Positions 1-8,093 of a stretch of DNA of 64,000 nt are shown one piece after another (the first letter of the stretch is position 1; each line of letters starts with the position of its first letter). The notes under the pieces were generated by a model that saw only the letters and a list, made by a program, of their open reading frames with translations, ran no database searches and was not told the origin of the DNA. This stretch comes from Streptomyces termitum (GTDB taxonomy: Bacteria; Actinomycetota; Actinomycetes; Streptomycetales; Streptomycetaceae): positions 434,001-498,000 of the forward strand of contig NZ_BMUL01000004.1 of assembly GCF_014650175.1 (NCBI RefSeq), read 5' to 3'. The position numbers and the translations under genes are program-made.

Positions 1-41
1 TCTCCCTTTCTCCGGTGGTCCCGTGCGGTGCCCGGGCCCGC

Positions 42-1193
42 TCAGGCCGCCCCGGCGGCCCGGCCGCGCTCCGCCACCGCCGCGCGCACCCGCCCGGCGA
101 CCGTGCGGACGTCGTCGTCGGTCAGCCCGTGGTGCAGCGGCAGGCACAGGGTCTCGCCGGCCGCCCGGTCGGTGGCGGGCAGCACCCGGTCGGAGCCGTA
201 GGCCGGCACCTTGTGCAGCGGCGCGTACCGGAAGGTGGTGTAGACACCGGCGGCGAGCAGGTCGGCGGCGACGCCGTCGCGGATCGCGGCGTCCATCTGC
301 ACCCAGTAGAAGTAGTGCGAGGAGACGTGGCCCTCCGGCAGCGGCGGCGGCAGCCGCAGCCCCGGCACGTCGGCGAGCTCCCGGTCGTAGAGGGCGACGA
401 CCTCCCGTCGGCGGGCCATGAACTCCGGCAGCCGGCGCAGCTGCACCGCGCCGATCGCGGCGGTCAGGTCGTTGCCGATGACGCGCCGCCCGATCTCCGG
501 CACCTCAAGCTCCCACCACCGGTGGGACACCTTGGCGTAGCCGAAGCCGGTGGCCTGTGCGAGGCCGTGGTAGGCCAGCCGCCGCAGCCGGGCGGCCTGC
601 TCGGCGTCCCGCACGTACAGCAGCCCGCCGTCCCCCGTGGTCAGGATCTTCGCCGCGTCCAGCGACCACATGGCGAGGTCGCCGAAGGTGCCCGCCGCCC
701 GGCCGCCGGCCGTCGAGGCGATCGAGCAGGCCGAGTCCTCGATCAGGGTCAGGCCCCGCTCGCGGCAGAGCGCGGCGATCTCCGCGACCTGTCCGGGCTG
801 GCCGCCGTAGTGCAGCAGCAGCACCGCCCGGGTGCGGGGCGTGAGGGCCGCCTCGACGTCCTCCCGGCCCGGGTTCATGGTCCGCGGGTCGACGTCGCAG
901 AAGACCGGCCGCCCGCCGGCCGCCAGCACGGCGTTGGCCGCCGCGAGGAAGCTCATCGACGGCATGACCACCTCGTCGCCCGCGGCGAGGCCGAGGGACT
1001 CGGCGATGAGGAAGAGGGCGGCGGTGCCGGAGGCCAGGAAGACGACCCGGTCCGGCGCGACGCCGAGGTGCTCGGCGAACGCCGCCTCGAACGCCTTGGT
1101 CCGGGGCCCGTGGCCGAGCCAGTTGTCGCGGAACACGGCCTCGACGGCGGCGAGTTCCTCGTCGCCGACGGCGGGCTGGAACAGATTGATCAC
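42..1193 (-). CDS. DegT/DnrJ/EryC1/StrS-family sugar aminotransferase (probable dTDP-4-keto-6-deoxyglucose 4-aminotransferase)
   Basis: A PLP-dependent aminotransferase of 383 residues, the usual length for the sugar-aminotransferase family. The start region INLFQPAVGDEE, the FLASGTAAL loop, the EDSAC segment and the Schiff-base lysine in SLDAAKILTTGDGG are all visible. That lysine context resembles the 4-aminotransferases that make 4-amino-4,6-dideoxyglucose (DesI/CalS13 type) more than the 3-aminotransferases, and no 3,4-ketoisomerase is present nearby, which also favours attack at C4. The GTG start at 1193 follows AAAGG. It is the last of three minus-strand genes (methyltransferase, glycosyltransferase, aminotransferase) diverging from the dTDP-glucose genes. 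Family assignment is sure; 4- versus 3-specificity is inferred from sequence recall and context. Confidence 0.88.
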   Translation of the reverse strand: MINLFQPAVGDEELAAVEAVFRDNWLGHGPRTKAFEAAFAEHLGVAPDRVVFLASGTAALFLIAESLGLAAGDEVVMPSMSFLAAANAVLAAGGRPVFCDVDPRTMNPGREDVEAALTPRTRAVLLLHYGGQPGQVAEIAALCRERGLTLIEDSACSIASTAGGRAAGTFGDLAMWSLDAAKILTTGDGGLLYVRDAEQAARLRRLAYHGLAQATGFGYAKVSHRWWELEVPEIGRRVIGNDLTAAIGAVQLRRLPEFMARRREVVALYDRELADVPGLRLPPPLPEGHVSSHYFYWVQMDAAIRDGVAADLLAAGVYTTFRYAPLHKVPAYGSDRVLPATDRAAGETLCLPLHHGLTDDDVRTVAGRVRAAVAERGRAAGAA

Positions 1194-1251
1194 GTGAGTG
1201 CCTTTCTCGCCCTCTGGTGTCCTTGAAGGGGTGGCCGGGGCCGCCGGGACG

Positions 1252-2388
1252 TCACCGCCCGGAGGCCGCCAGCCGTTCGATCGCCGTTACGGCCTCGGCC
1301 GCCCCGGGCAGCCCGGCCACCTCGTCGGCCAGCTCCCGCGCCCGCTCCCGGTAGGACGGCGTGGCGAGCATCTCCGCGCAGACCCGCGCGATCGTCCCGG
1401 CGGAGTCGTCCGCCGGATCCACCATCCGGGCCGCGCCGTACTCGCTCAGCCGCCTGCTGTAGTCGACGCAGTAGGGCAGGTACGGGACGAGGACCTGCGG
1501 CACGCCGTAGGACACGTACCCCATGGTGGTGTTGCCGCCCGCGTGGTGGACCACGAGGTCGCAGGTGGGCGCCGCCAGGTGCAGCGGGATCCACCCGGCC
1601 CGCACGTGCGGCGCGAGCGGCCGCAGCTTCTCCGCCACGGTCTCCGGGGCGGCGACGAGCAGCTCCACGTCCAGCCGTCCGACCTTCTCCACCAGCCCGC
1701 TCAGGATGTCGAAGTCGGACTCGGGGGTGACGCGGCTGCCGGCCGACACCAGGACCCTCGGCCGGTCGCCCCGGGCCAGCGTCCAGGGCTCGACCCGCTT
1801 CTGCGTCGCGTACGGCACGTAGCGCATCATCTGCGCGGGCGGCGCGTCCGCCGGGCGGAGGCTGGGCGGGCAGATGTCGACGAACAGGTCGGCGCGCGGC
1901 ATGTCGTACAGGCCGAGCCGCTCCAGCTCGGGTCCGAGTTCGGCCGCCGCGCCCAGGTCGATGGTGCGCGGCTCGCCCATGTCGATGGCCTGCTTGACGT
2001 AGGGCACGCCCGCGTACGCGGCGACCAGCGGCGCGGCGAAGGCCAGCGCCCCGCCGACCACCACGTCGGGCCGCCACCGGTCGGCCAGTTCCAGCAGTCC
2101 GTCCAGGCAGGAGGCCGCGTACCGGCCGAAGGTCCGGCCGTTGAAGAGGTAGCGCTCGTGCAGGTCCTCGGGGATGGGCACCCGGACGCCCCGGCGGTCG
2201 ACGAGCGCGTCGTGCATCACCTTCGACGAGACGGCGACGCCGGGCACGCCCGCCCGGGTGATGGTGGGCATCACGTTCTCCGGCGCGGCCATGAAGACCT
2301 CGTGTCCGGCGTTGCGGGCGGCCTGGGCCAGCGGGACGACGCCGAAGATGACTCCGGAGGTGCCGCCCGCCACAAAGAGAATCCTCAT
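1252..2388 (-). CDS. GT-B glycosyltransferase (antibiotic/macrolide type, GT1)
   Basis: A 378-residue NDP-sugar-dependent glycosyltransferase. The N-terminus MRILFVAGGTSGVIFGVVPL is the usual acceptor-side Rossmann start, and the C-terminal half carries the nucleotide-sugar signature around HHAGGNTTMGYVSYGVPQ, the form found in actinomycete enzymes that glycosylate polyketides. The start at 2388 is chosen because the conserved protein begins there; the Shine-Dalgarno in front of it is weak. No DesVIII-like auxiliary partner gene is seen. It lies 72 bp after the methyltransferase and 58 bp before the aminotransferase, so it most likely transfers the sugar built by this cassette. The acceptor is unknown; the PTM made 6 kb away is one candidate. 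Confidence 0.88.
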   Translation of the reverse strand: MRILFVAGGTSGVIFGVVPLAQAARNAGHEVFMAAPENVMPTITRAGVPGVAVSSKVMHDALVDRRGVRVPIPEDLHERYLFNGRTFGRYAASCLDGLLELADRWRPDVVVGGALAFAAPLVAAYAGVPYVKQAIDMGEPRTIDLGAAAELGPELERLGLYDMPRADLFVDICPPSLRPADAPPAQMMRYVPYATQKRVEPWTLARGDRPRVLVSAGSRVTPESDFDILSGLVEKVGRLDVELLVAAPETVAEKLRPLAPHVRAGWIPLHLAAPTCDLVVHHAGGNTTMGYVSYGVPQVLVPYLPYCVDYSRRLSEYGAARMVDPADDSAGTIARVCAEMLATPSYRERARELADEVAGLPGAAEAVTAIERLAASGR

Positions 2389-2460
2389 GCGTCGGATCGT
2401 CCGGAACCGGCCTCGAACGCCGCTCGACACCCGCTGGACCCGCCCGCCCGGCACCGGGCT

Positions 2461-3282
2461 TCAGGACACCGGCTTGCGCGCGGTCGTGATGACGTAGCCG
2501 AGGAGGTTCCGTTCGAGCTCCGAGATCTTGCCGATCATCGCCCGGAACTCCTCGGCGAACTCCCGGCCGCCCTTCTCCACGACCTTCGGGTAGTTGTCGG
2601 CGACGAGCCGGTCGATCCGGGCCGCCGACCGGCGCAGGTGCGGCGTGGCGTCCTCGTGGTGCGCGATCTCCAGCCCCGCCTCGCCGATCATGCGGGTGTA
2701 CGCCTCCGCCGTCGGCAGTCCGTCGACGGTGAAGCCCTCGGTGAGGACCGCCCGCCACTCCTCGGTCAGCGTCCCGGTCTCGGTGTAGTCGGCGAGGACG
2801 AACACCCCGCCCGGCGCGAGCACCCGGGCGATCTCCCGCAGCGCGGCCCCCCGGTCGGAGAGGTACATCAGCGTCTCGACCGCCCAGACGGCGTCGAACG
2901 ACCCGTCCTCGTACGGCAGTTCCATGGCGTCGACCCGCTCGAAGCGGACCCGGTCGGCGACGCCGGCCTCCCGCGCCAGCCGGGTGCCGGTCTCCACCTG
3001 GTCGGCGCTCACCGTGATCCCCAGCACGTCGCAGCCGGTGGCGGCCGCCAGCCGGATCGCCGGCCGGCCCTGGCCGCAGCCCACGTCGAGCAGCCGCCGC
3101 CCCGGCCCGAGCGCCACCCGCTCCACCAGCACGTCGGTCAGCCGGTCCTTGGGGTCGACGTCCGGATCGGCGTCGTCCCAGTAACCGATGTGCAGGTTCT
3201 GCCCCATGAAGATCTCCCAGAGCCACCCCCGGTCGTCGTAGAACTCGCCGACCTCGTCGGGGGTCAGGGCCTTCTCCGCCAT
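2461..3282 (-). CDS. SAM-dependent methyltransferase, probably acting on the sugar (RebM-like)
   Basis: A class I methyltransferase of 273 residues. SAM motif I is LLDVGCGQGRPAIRLA at roughly residues 65-80, and the acidic post-I and VLAPGGVFVLADY segments follow in order. The N-terminal part (YDDRGWLWEIFMGQNLHIGYW) resembles sugar O-methyltransferases such as RebM of rebeccamycin biosynthesis, as well as some small-molecule C-methyltransferases. Start at 3282 is preceded by AAGGAG. It is the first gene of the minus-strand sugar operon and diverges from the thymidylyltransferase gene. Whether it methylates an oxygen, the amino nitrogen, or the aglycone cannot be told from sequence alone. Confidence 0.85.
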   Translation of the reverse strand: MAEKALTPDEVGEFYDDRGWLWEIFMGQNLHIGYWDDADPDVDPKDRLTDVLVERVALGPGRRLLDVGCGQGRPAIRLAAATGCDVLGITVSADQVETGTRLAREAGVADRVRFERVDAMELPYEDGSFDAVWAVETLMYLSDRGAALREIARVLAPGGVFVLADYTETGTLTEEWRAVLTEGFTVDGLPTAEAYTRMIGEAGLEIAHHEDATPHLRRSAARIDRLVADNYPKVVEKGGREFAEEFRAMIGKISELERNLLGYVITTARKPVS

Positions 3283-3421
3283 CGACTCTGCTCCTTGTCG
3301 TCCGGTGCGTGGTGCCACGGACGCTGTCAGGCGCGATTCGACGGTGGCTCGAACCGGAGTCGAGCGGGGGACCGGAGGTTGTCCCTGACCGCATCTCCGT
3401 TCGAGAACCGCTGGGAAGCCC
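3283..3421. promoter_or_regulatory. Divergent promoter region of the sugar cassette
   Basis: This 139-bp gap separates two divergent operons (methyltransferase leftwards, thymidylyltransferase rightwards), so it must hold both promoters. No convincing -35/-10 pair or operator palindrome was picked out by eye; the assignment rests on gene orientation only. Confidence 0.5.
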
Positions 3422-4495
3422 ATGAAAGCGCTCGTACTGTCCGGAGGCGAGGGGACGCGCTTACGTCCCTTCACGTACTCGATGGCGAAACAACTGGTTC
3501 CCGTGGCCAACAGACCCGTCCTGGTGCACTGCCTGGAGAACCTGCGCGATATCGGAGTGAAGGAGACGGGAATCGTCGTCGGCGGCCACGGCGCGCAGAT
3601 CGAGGAGGCGATCGGCGACGGTTCCCGCTTCGGCATGCGGATCACCTACCTCCGTCAGGAGGCGCCGCTCGGACTCGCCCACTGCGTCACGCTCGCCGAG
3701 GAGTTCCTCGGCGACGAGGACTTCGTGATGTACCTCGGCGACAACGTCCTCGCCGAGGGCATCGCGGACGCCGCCGACGAGTTCCGCCGGGTCCGCCCCG
3801 CCGCGCAGCTCCTCGTCACCAAGGTCCCCGACCCCCGGCAGTACGGCGTGGCCGAGGTCGGCGCCGACGGCGTGGTGAGCGCCCTGGTCGAGAAGCCCGC
3901 CGAACCGCGCGGCGACCTGGCGGTCATCGGCGTGTACTTCTTCACCGCCGCGGTCCACGCCGCCACCCGGGCCATCGCCCCCAGCGCCCGCGGCGAGCTG
4001 GAGATCACCGACGCCCTCCAGCACCTCATCGAGGACGGCCGGACGGTCACCGCCCGCGCGTACGACGGGTACTGGAAGGACACCGGCAAGATCGACGACC
4101 TGCTGGAGTGCAACCGGGTGCTGCTGGAACGCCTGGGCACCGCCGCCCCCGCGGCCGCCGGCGAGGTCGACGCCACGACAGTGGTGGAGGGCCACGTGGT
4201 CGTCGAGCCCGGCGCCCGCGTCACCGGCTCGCACCTCACCGGCCCCGTGGTGATCGGCGCGGGCAGCGTCGTCCGGGACTGCCGGATCGGCCCGGACGTG
4301 GCCGTCGGCCGGGACTGCGTCCTGGAGTCGGCCGGTGTCGGCAACTCCATCATCCTGGAGGGCGCCACCATCACCGACGTCCCCGACCTGAGCGGCTGCG
4401 TGATCGGCCGCTGGGCCCAGGTCCGCGCCCGTGACGGCGGCACGCACAATCGGTTGATCATCGGAGACCACACCCAGGCGGAGGTACCGGCATGA
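3422..4495 (+). CDS. Glucose-1-phosphate thymidylyltransferase, long StrD-type
   Basis: Makes dTDP-glucose from glucose-1-phosphate and dTTP, the first step of deoxysugar supply. The N-terminal nucleotidyltransferase motif GGEGTRLRPFT and the SMAKQLVPVANRP segment are intact, as are YLGDN and VEKP. The protein has 357 residues; the extra C-terminal part (from about residue 240) consists of hexapeptide left-handed beta-helix turns (VVEGHVVVEPGARV, VVIGAGSVV), which marks the long StrD-type form typical of antibiotic clusters rather than the short RmlA of cell-wall rhamnose synthesis. The start follows GGGAAG. Its last four bases overlap the start of the dehydratase gene (ATGA), so the two are translationally coupled. 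Confidence 0.92.
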   Translation: MKALVLSGGEGTRLRPFTYSMAKQLVPVANRPVLVHCLENLRDIGVKETGIVVGGHGAQIEEAIGDGSRFGMRITYLRQEAPLGLAHCVTLAEEFLGDEDFVMYLGDNVLAEGIADAADEFRRVRPAAQLLVTKVPDPRQYGVAEVGADGVVSALVEKPAEPRGDLAVIGVYFFTAAVHAATRAIAPSARGELEITDALQHLIEDGRTVTARAYDGYWKDTGKIDDLLECNRVLLERLGTAAPAAAGEVDATTVVEGHVVVEPGARVTGSHLTGPVVIGAGSVVRDCRIGPDVAVGRDCVLESAGVGNSIILEGATITDVPDLSGCVIGRWAQVRARDGGTHNRLIIGDHTQAEVPA

Positions 4496-5460
4496 GGATC
4501 CTGGTCACGGGCGGGGCCGGATTCATCGGCTCCCACTACGTGCGCACCCTGCTCGCGGGCGGCTACGAGGGCTACGGCGACGCGGAGGTCACCGTCGTCG
4601 ACAAGCTCACCTACGCGGGCAACACGGAGAACCTGCCGATGGGCCACGACCGGCTGGCCTTCGTCCACGGCGACGTCTGCGACCAGGCGCTGATGCGGCG
4701 CGTGCTGCCCGGCCACGACGCCGTCGTCCACTTCGCCGCCGAGTCCCACGTCGACCGGTCCGTGGACGGCTCCGTCGCCTTCGTCCACAGCAACGTGCTC
4801 GGCACCCAGAGCGTCCTCGACGCCTGCCTGCACACCGGCGTGCCCACCGTCGTCCACGTCTCCACCGACGAGGTGTACGGATCGATCGCCGAGGGCTCCT
4901 GGACCGAGGAGTCCCCCCTGCTGCCCAACTCGCCCTACTCGGCGTCCAAGGCCGGCAGCGACCTGCTGGCCCGCGCCTACCACCGGACCCACGGCCTCGA
5001 CGTCCGCGTCACCCGCTGCTCCAACAACTACGGCACCCACCAGCACGTGGAGAAGCTGATCCCGCTGTTCGTCACCAACCTGCTGCGCGGCCTGCCCGTC
5101 CCGCTGTACGGCGACGGGAGCAACGTCCGGGAGTGGCTGCACGTCGACGACCACTGCCGGGCCGTCCAGCTCGTCCTGGCCGGCGGCCGGGCCGGCGAGA
5201 CGTACAACATCGGCGGCGCCACCGCCCTCACCAACCGCGAGATGACCGACCGGCTGCTCGACCTGTGCGGTGCCGACCCGTCGCTGGTCCGCCACGTCGA
5301 GGACCGTAAGGGCCACGACCTGCGCTACGCCATCGACGACGGCAAGATCCGCGCCGAACTCGGCTACGCCCCGCGCCGCCCCCTGGACGAGGGGCTGCGG
5401 CAGGTCGTCGCCTGGTACCGCGACAACCCGGGATGGTGGAAGCCCCTGCTGGACTCCTGA
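4492..5460 (+). CDS. rfbB: dTDP-glucose 4,6-dehydratase
   Basis: Converts dTDP-glucose to dTDP-4-keto-6-deoxyglucose, the branch point for deoxysugars. It is an extended SDR of 322 residues with the NAD-binding motif GGAGFIGS near the N-terminus, the STDEVYG segment with the catalytic Thr-Asp-Glu, and the active-site YSASK (Tyr and Lys). The SNNYGTHQHVEKLIP stretch is the classic dehydratase signature. It starts inside the stop codon of the thymidylyltransferase gene. With the 4-aminotransferase at 42-1193 it completes a three-enzyme route to dTDP-4-amino-4,6-dideoxyglucose. Confidence 0.94.
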   Translation: MRILVTGGAGFIGSHYVRTLLAGGYEGYGDAEVTVVDKLTYAGNTENLPMGHDRLAFVHGDVCDQALMRRVLPGHDAVVHFAAESHVDRSVDGSVAFVHSNVLGTQSVLDACLHTGVPTVVHVSTDEVYGSIAEGSWTEESPLLPNSPYSASKAGSDLLARAYHRTHGLDVRVTRCSNNYGTHQHVEKLIPLFVTNLLRGLPVPLYGDGSNVREWLHVDDHCRAVQLVLAGGRAGETYNIGGATALTNREMTDRLLDLCGADPSLVRHVEDRKGHDLRYAIDDGKIRAELGYAPRRPLDEGLRQVVAWYRDNPGWWKPLLDS

Positions 5461-5523
5461 ACGGGCCGGACGAGAAACGCTGGAGCCCGGCTCGAACCCC
5501 CGTCGAGGCCGCCACCCCCGCGG

Positions 5524-5554
5524 TTGACCTGAACCGCGCTTCAGGTTGCACGAT
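5524..5554 (+). promoter_or_regulatory. MerR-family type promoter/operator in front of the MFS gene
   Basis: TTGACC (5524-5529) serves as -35 and a -10 of the form CACGAT lies at 5549-5554, giving a 19-bp spacer. The spacer holds a perfect inverted repeat, ACCTGAA (5527-5533) and TTCAGGT (5540-5546) around a 6-bp centre. A long spacer with the dyad between the two promoter elements is the hallmark of MerR/SoxR-type activated promoters. No MerR gene is present in the window, so the regulator must act from elsewhere. Confidence 0.75.
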
Positions 5555-5617
5555 GGCGATCACGGCGACACCGCACCGCGTCGCCCCCTCCGGCAACCCC
5601 GCCCAAGGAGAACCGCC

Positions 5618-6841
5618 ATGGCCTTACCCGACCCCGCCCCCCGCCCCGCACCGCCCACGCCCCACCGCTCCATGCTGCTCGTCCTGCTCCTCGCCTCCAC
5701 CCTCACGCTGATGGCCGGCGCCGTCATCGCCCCCGTCGTCGGCGTCATCCGCGACGACCTCGGGGTGAGCGGCACCGGCGCCGGCCTCATCCTCACCGCG
5801 CACGGCCTCTCGCTCGCCCTCGTCAGTCCGCTCGTGGGCCGGGCCGTCGACCGCTTCGGCCTGCGCGCCCCGCTCGTCGGCGGACTCCTGCTGTACGGCG
5901 TCGCCGGCGGCGCCGGACTGGTCACGGACTCCTACCCGGCCCTGATCATCAGCCGGTTCGTGTTCGGCGTCGGCGCGGCGGCCGTCTTCATCGGCACCAC
6001 CGTGGCCCTTCTCGCGCTCTACCAGGGCGAGGAGCGCGACCGGGTCGCCGGCTGGCGCTCCACCGCCCTCAGCCTCGGCGGCATCGTCTGGCCGCTGATC
6101 GGCGGCGCGCTCGGCGGCATCTCCTGGCACGCCCCGTTCGCCGTCTACCTGCTGGGCGTCCCGGTCGGCCTCCTGACGCTCCTCGTGATGCCCCGGCTGC
6201 CCGCCGAGGGCCGGGCCAAGGCCGGCGGCATCGTCGATCTGCTGCGCCGCCACCCGAACCTCCTGGCCTTCTACGCCTTCTCCTTCTTCGCCTCCTTCCT
6301 CCTCTACGTGCTGGCGGTCTTCCTGCCCCAGCGGCTCACCGAGGTGGACGTCGAGGAACCCTTCCTGATCGCGCTCATCACCGTCAGCACCTCCGTCGGC
6401 GGCACCCTCATCGGCCTCTTCTACGCCAAGATGAAGGCCCGCCTCGGCTACGCGAACCTGCTCCGCACCGCCACCGTGGCCTGGGCGCTGGCCTTCCTGC
6501 TCATCGGCCTGAGCGGGCAGTGGGTCTTCCTCACCCTGGCCGCCCTGGTCTTCGGCCTCGGCAGCGGCGTCGTGGTGCCCGCGCTCGCGATGATGATCGG
6601 CGAGACGGCACCGGCGGCCCGGCGCGGCCAGGCGATGTCCCTGTCCGGAACGGCCAACTTCACGGGCCAGTTCGTCGCCCCCCTCGTCCTCGGCCCGGTC
6701 ATCGGAGCCACCACCATCGGCACCGGCTTCCTCGTCGGCGCCGGCCTGTCTGCCCTGGTCCTCCTGCTCCTGCTCGCCTTCCCGCTGGCGGTCCCGAAGC
6801 GCCCCGAGGAGGTCCCGTCCCCCGTCGCCTCCCCCTCCTGA
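5618..6841 (+). CDS. MFS transporter (drug-efflux type)
   Basis: A 407-residue major facilitator with about twelve hydrophobic segments, starting with MLLVLLLASTLTLMAGAVIAP after a short Pro-rich cytoplasmic lead. The A-motif region between helices 2 and 3 reads LVGRAVDRFGLRAPLVGG, and motif-C-like glycines occur in helix 5. The start at 5618 is chosen for the AAGGAG eight bases upstream. It lies 157 bp after the dehydratase but has its own MerR-type promoter, so it is probably an inducible exporter. Given its position between the sugar cassette and the PTM cluster it may export the local product; that is inference only. Confidence 0.88.
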   Translation: MALPDPAPRPAPPTPHRSMLLVLLLASTLTLMAGAVIAPVVGVIRDDLGVSGTGAGLILTAHGLSLALVSPLVGRAVDRFGLRAPLVGGLLLYGVAGGAGLVTDSYPALIISRFVFGVGAAAVFIGTTVALLALYQGEERDRVAGWRSTALSLGGIVWPLIGGALGGISWHAPFAVYLLGVPVGLLTLLVMPRLPAEGRAKAGGIVDLLRRHPNLLAFYAFSFFASFLLYVLAVFLPQRLTEVDVEEPFLIALITVSTSVGGTLIGLFYAKMKARLGYANLLRTATVAWALAFLLIGLSGQWVFLTLAALVFGLGSGVVVPALAMMIGETAPAARRGQAMSLSGTANFTGQFVAPLVLGPVIGATTIGTGFLVGAGLSALVLLLLLAFPLAVPKRPEEVPSPVASPS

Positions 6842-6867
6842 CCGTCGGCCCCGCACTCCGGGGACGG
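6842..6867 (+). terminator. Possible hairpin terminator after the MFS gene
   Basis: Directly after the stop codon, CCGTC-gg-CCCCG pairs with CGGGG-ACGG across a short loop, giving a ten-pair stem with a two-base bulge. There is no U-tract, as is common in Streptomyces. Confidence 0.4.
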
Positions 6868-7001
6868 TGTTCACCGGGCGGCCACGTGCCGCCCCACGGG
6901 GGTTCGGTTCGAACTCGTATCCATAACGGGTCTGGACCGAAGGGGTCCCGCGTCCGGCGTCCCGTCCGGGGGCGGGCCTCCGCACGTGAAGGGAAAACCC
7001 C

Positions 7002-8051
7002 GTGGATCGCCGATCCCTCCTCACCACCACCGCCGCGGCCGGAGCGGCGGGCCTGCTCGCCGCGGGGCAGGCGCCCGCCGCCGCGGCCCCCGGCCCCTCC
7101 CCGGCCGCGCCCCCGCACGGCCACGGCCGCCCGGACCGCCCGGTCGCCACGTTCAACGTCATCAGCGACATCCAGGGCGACCTGCGCGACCTGGGCGTGG
7201 CCATGGAGGACATGCGCGCCACCAACCCCCACAGCGCCGGCCTCGCCGTCGCCGGGGACCTCACCCCGCGCGGCTACGACTTCGAATACGCGGCCCTGAC
7301 CGCCGAGTTCCGCAAGCACGCGCGGCCCTCGACGGTCGCCTGGGCGATCGGCAACCACGAGTTCTACGTGCCGAAGTACCGCGACCCCGACACCCTCGCG
7401 CAGGCCACCTGGCCCAACGGCACCACCGAGGACTCCCTCTTCCGCAGCTTCTACCGCTTCGCGGGCCGGAGCACCGTCCACGCCGAGCACTCCTTCGGCG
7501 GCATCCCCGTGCTCAGCATCGGCACCGAGAAGTACATGCACTACCACGACCCCAAGCTGTGGGACGAGGTGTGGCTGAGCGACGCCCAGTTCGCCTGGCT
7601 GGAGGACCGGCTCGCCCACTGGGCGCGCCGCCGACGGCCCGTCATGGTCGTCACCCACCACCCGCTGCCCAACACGGTCTCAGGCAGCCACAACAAGCTG
7701 TACGCGCGGGACTACCTCCAGGCCGAGCGCCTCCTCGGCATCCTCGGCCGGCACCGCGACGTCTTCCTCTTCTGCGGCCACACCCACTGGGACCTGGCCC
7801 TCTCCGACTGGTACGTCCGCCGGGTCGTCCCCGGCACCGGCAACCTGGAGGGCTTCAACGTCCTCAACACCGGCGCGGTCCAGACCGGCTTCACGGACGA
7901 CGGCAGCGGCGGCGAGGTCGCCGTCCCGGGCACCTTCAACCAGGGCCTCCAGGTCACGGTCCACCGCGACCGGGTCACCGTCGGCGCCCGCGACTTCGCC
8001 GCCGGCACCTGGATCAAGCAGGTCACCATCCCCCTGAACACCCCCCTGTAG
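7002..8051 (+). CDS. Secreted metallophosphoesterase (calcineurin-like), Tat leader
   Basis: A 349-residue calcineurin-fold phosphoesterase. The N-terminus MDRRSLLTTTAAAGAAGLLA carries a twin-arginine signal followed by an AAAAP cleavage region, so it should be exported folded. Metal-binding motifs appear in order: ISDIQGD (D-x-[HQ]), AGDLTPRG (GD), GNHEFY (GNHE), THHPLP, and GHTHWD. The first motif has Gln in place of the more usual His. The GTG start at 7002 follows GAAGGGA. It is a single gene, convergent with the PTM operon and separated from it by a strong hairpin, so it is probably unrelated to PTM synthesis and more likely has a role in phosphate scavenging or cell-surface turnover. 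Confidence 0.87.
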   Translation: MDRRSLLTTTAAAGAAGLLAAGQAPAAAAPGPSPAAPPHGHGRPDRPVATFNVISDIQGDLRDLGVAMEDMRATNPHSAGLAVAGDLTPRGYDFEYAALTAEFRKHARPSTVAWAIGNHEFYVPKYRDPDTLAQATWPNGTTEDSLFRSFYRFAGRSTVHAEHSFGGIPVLSIGTEKYMHYHDPKLWDEVWLSDAQFAWLEDRLAHWARRRRPVMVVTHHPLPNTVSGSHNKLYARDYLQAERLLGILGRHRDVFLFCGHTHWDLALSDWYVRRVVPGTGNLEGFNVLNTGAVQTGFTDDGSGGEVAVPGTFNQGLQVTVHRDRVTVGARDFAAGTWIKQVTIPLNTPL

Positions 8052-8058
8052 CCCCCGC

Positions 8059-8088
8059 CCCGGGTCCGGCCCCGCGGCCGGACCCGGG
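8059..8088. terminator. Bidirectional terminator between phosphoesterase and PTM operon
   Basis: A perfect 13-bp inverted repeat (8059-8071 with 8076-8088) closes a 4-base loop in the 42-bp gap between two convergent genes. Confidence 0.8.
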
Positions 8089-8093
8089 CCCGG

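Noticed and set aside
6842..7001. A GTTCACC heptamer near 6868 upstream of the phosphoesterase, considered as a PHO box
   Set aside because: No second direct repeat unit with 11-bp spacing follows, so PhoP control is not supported.
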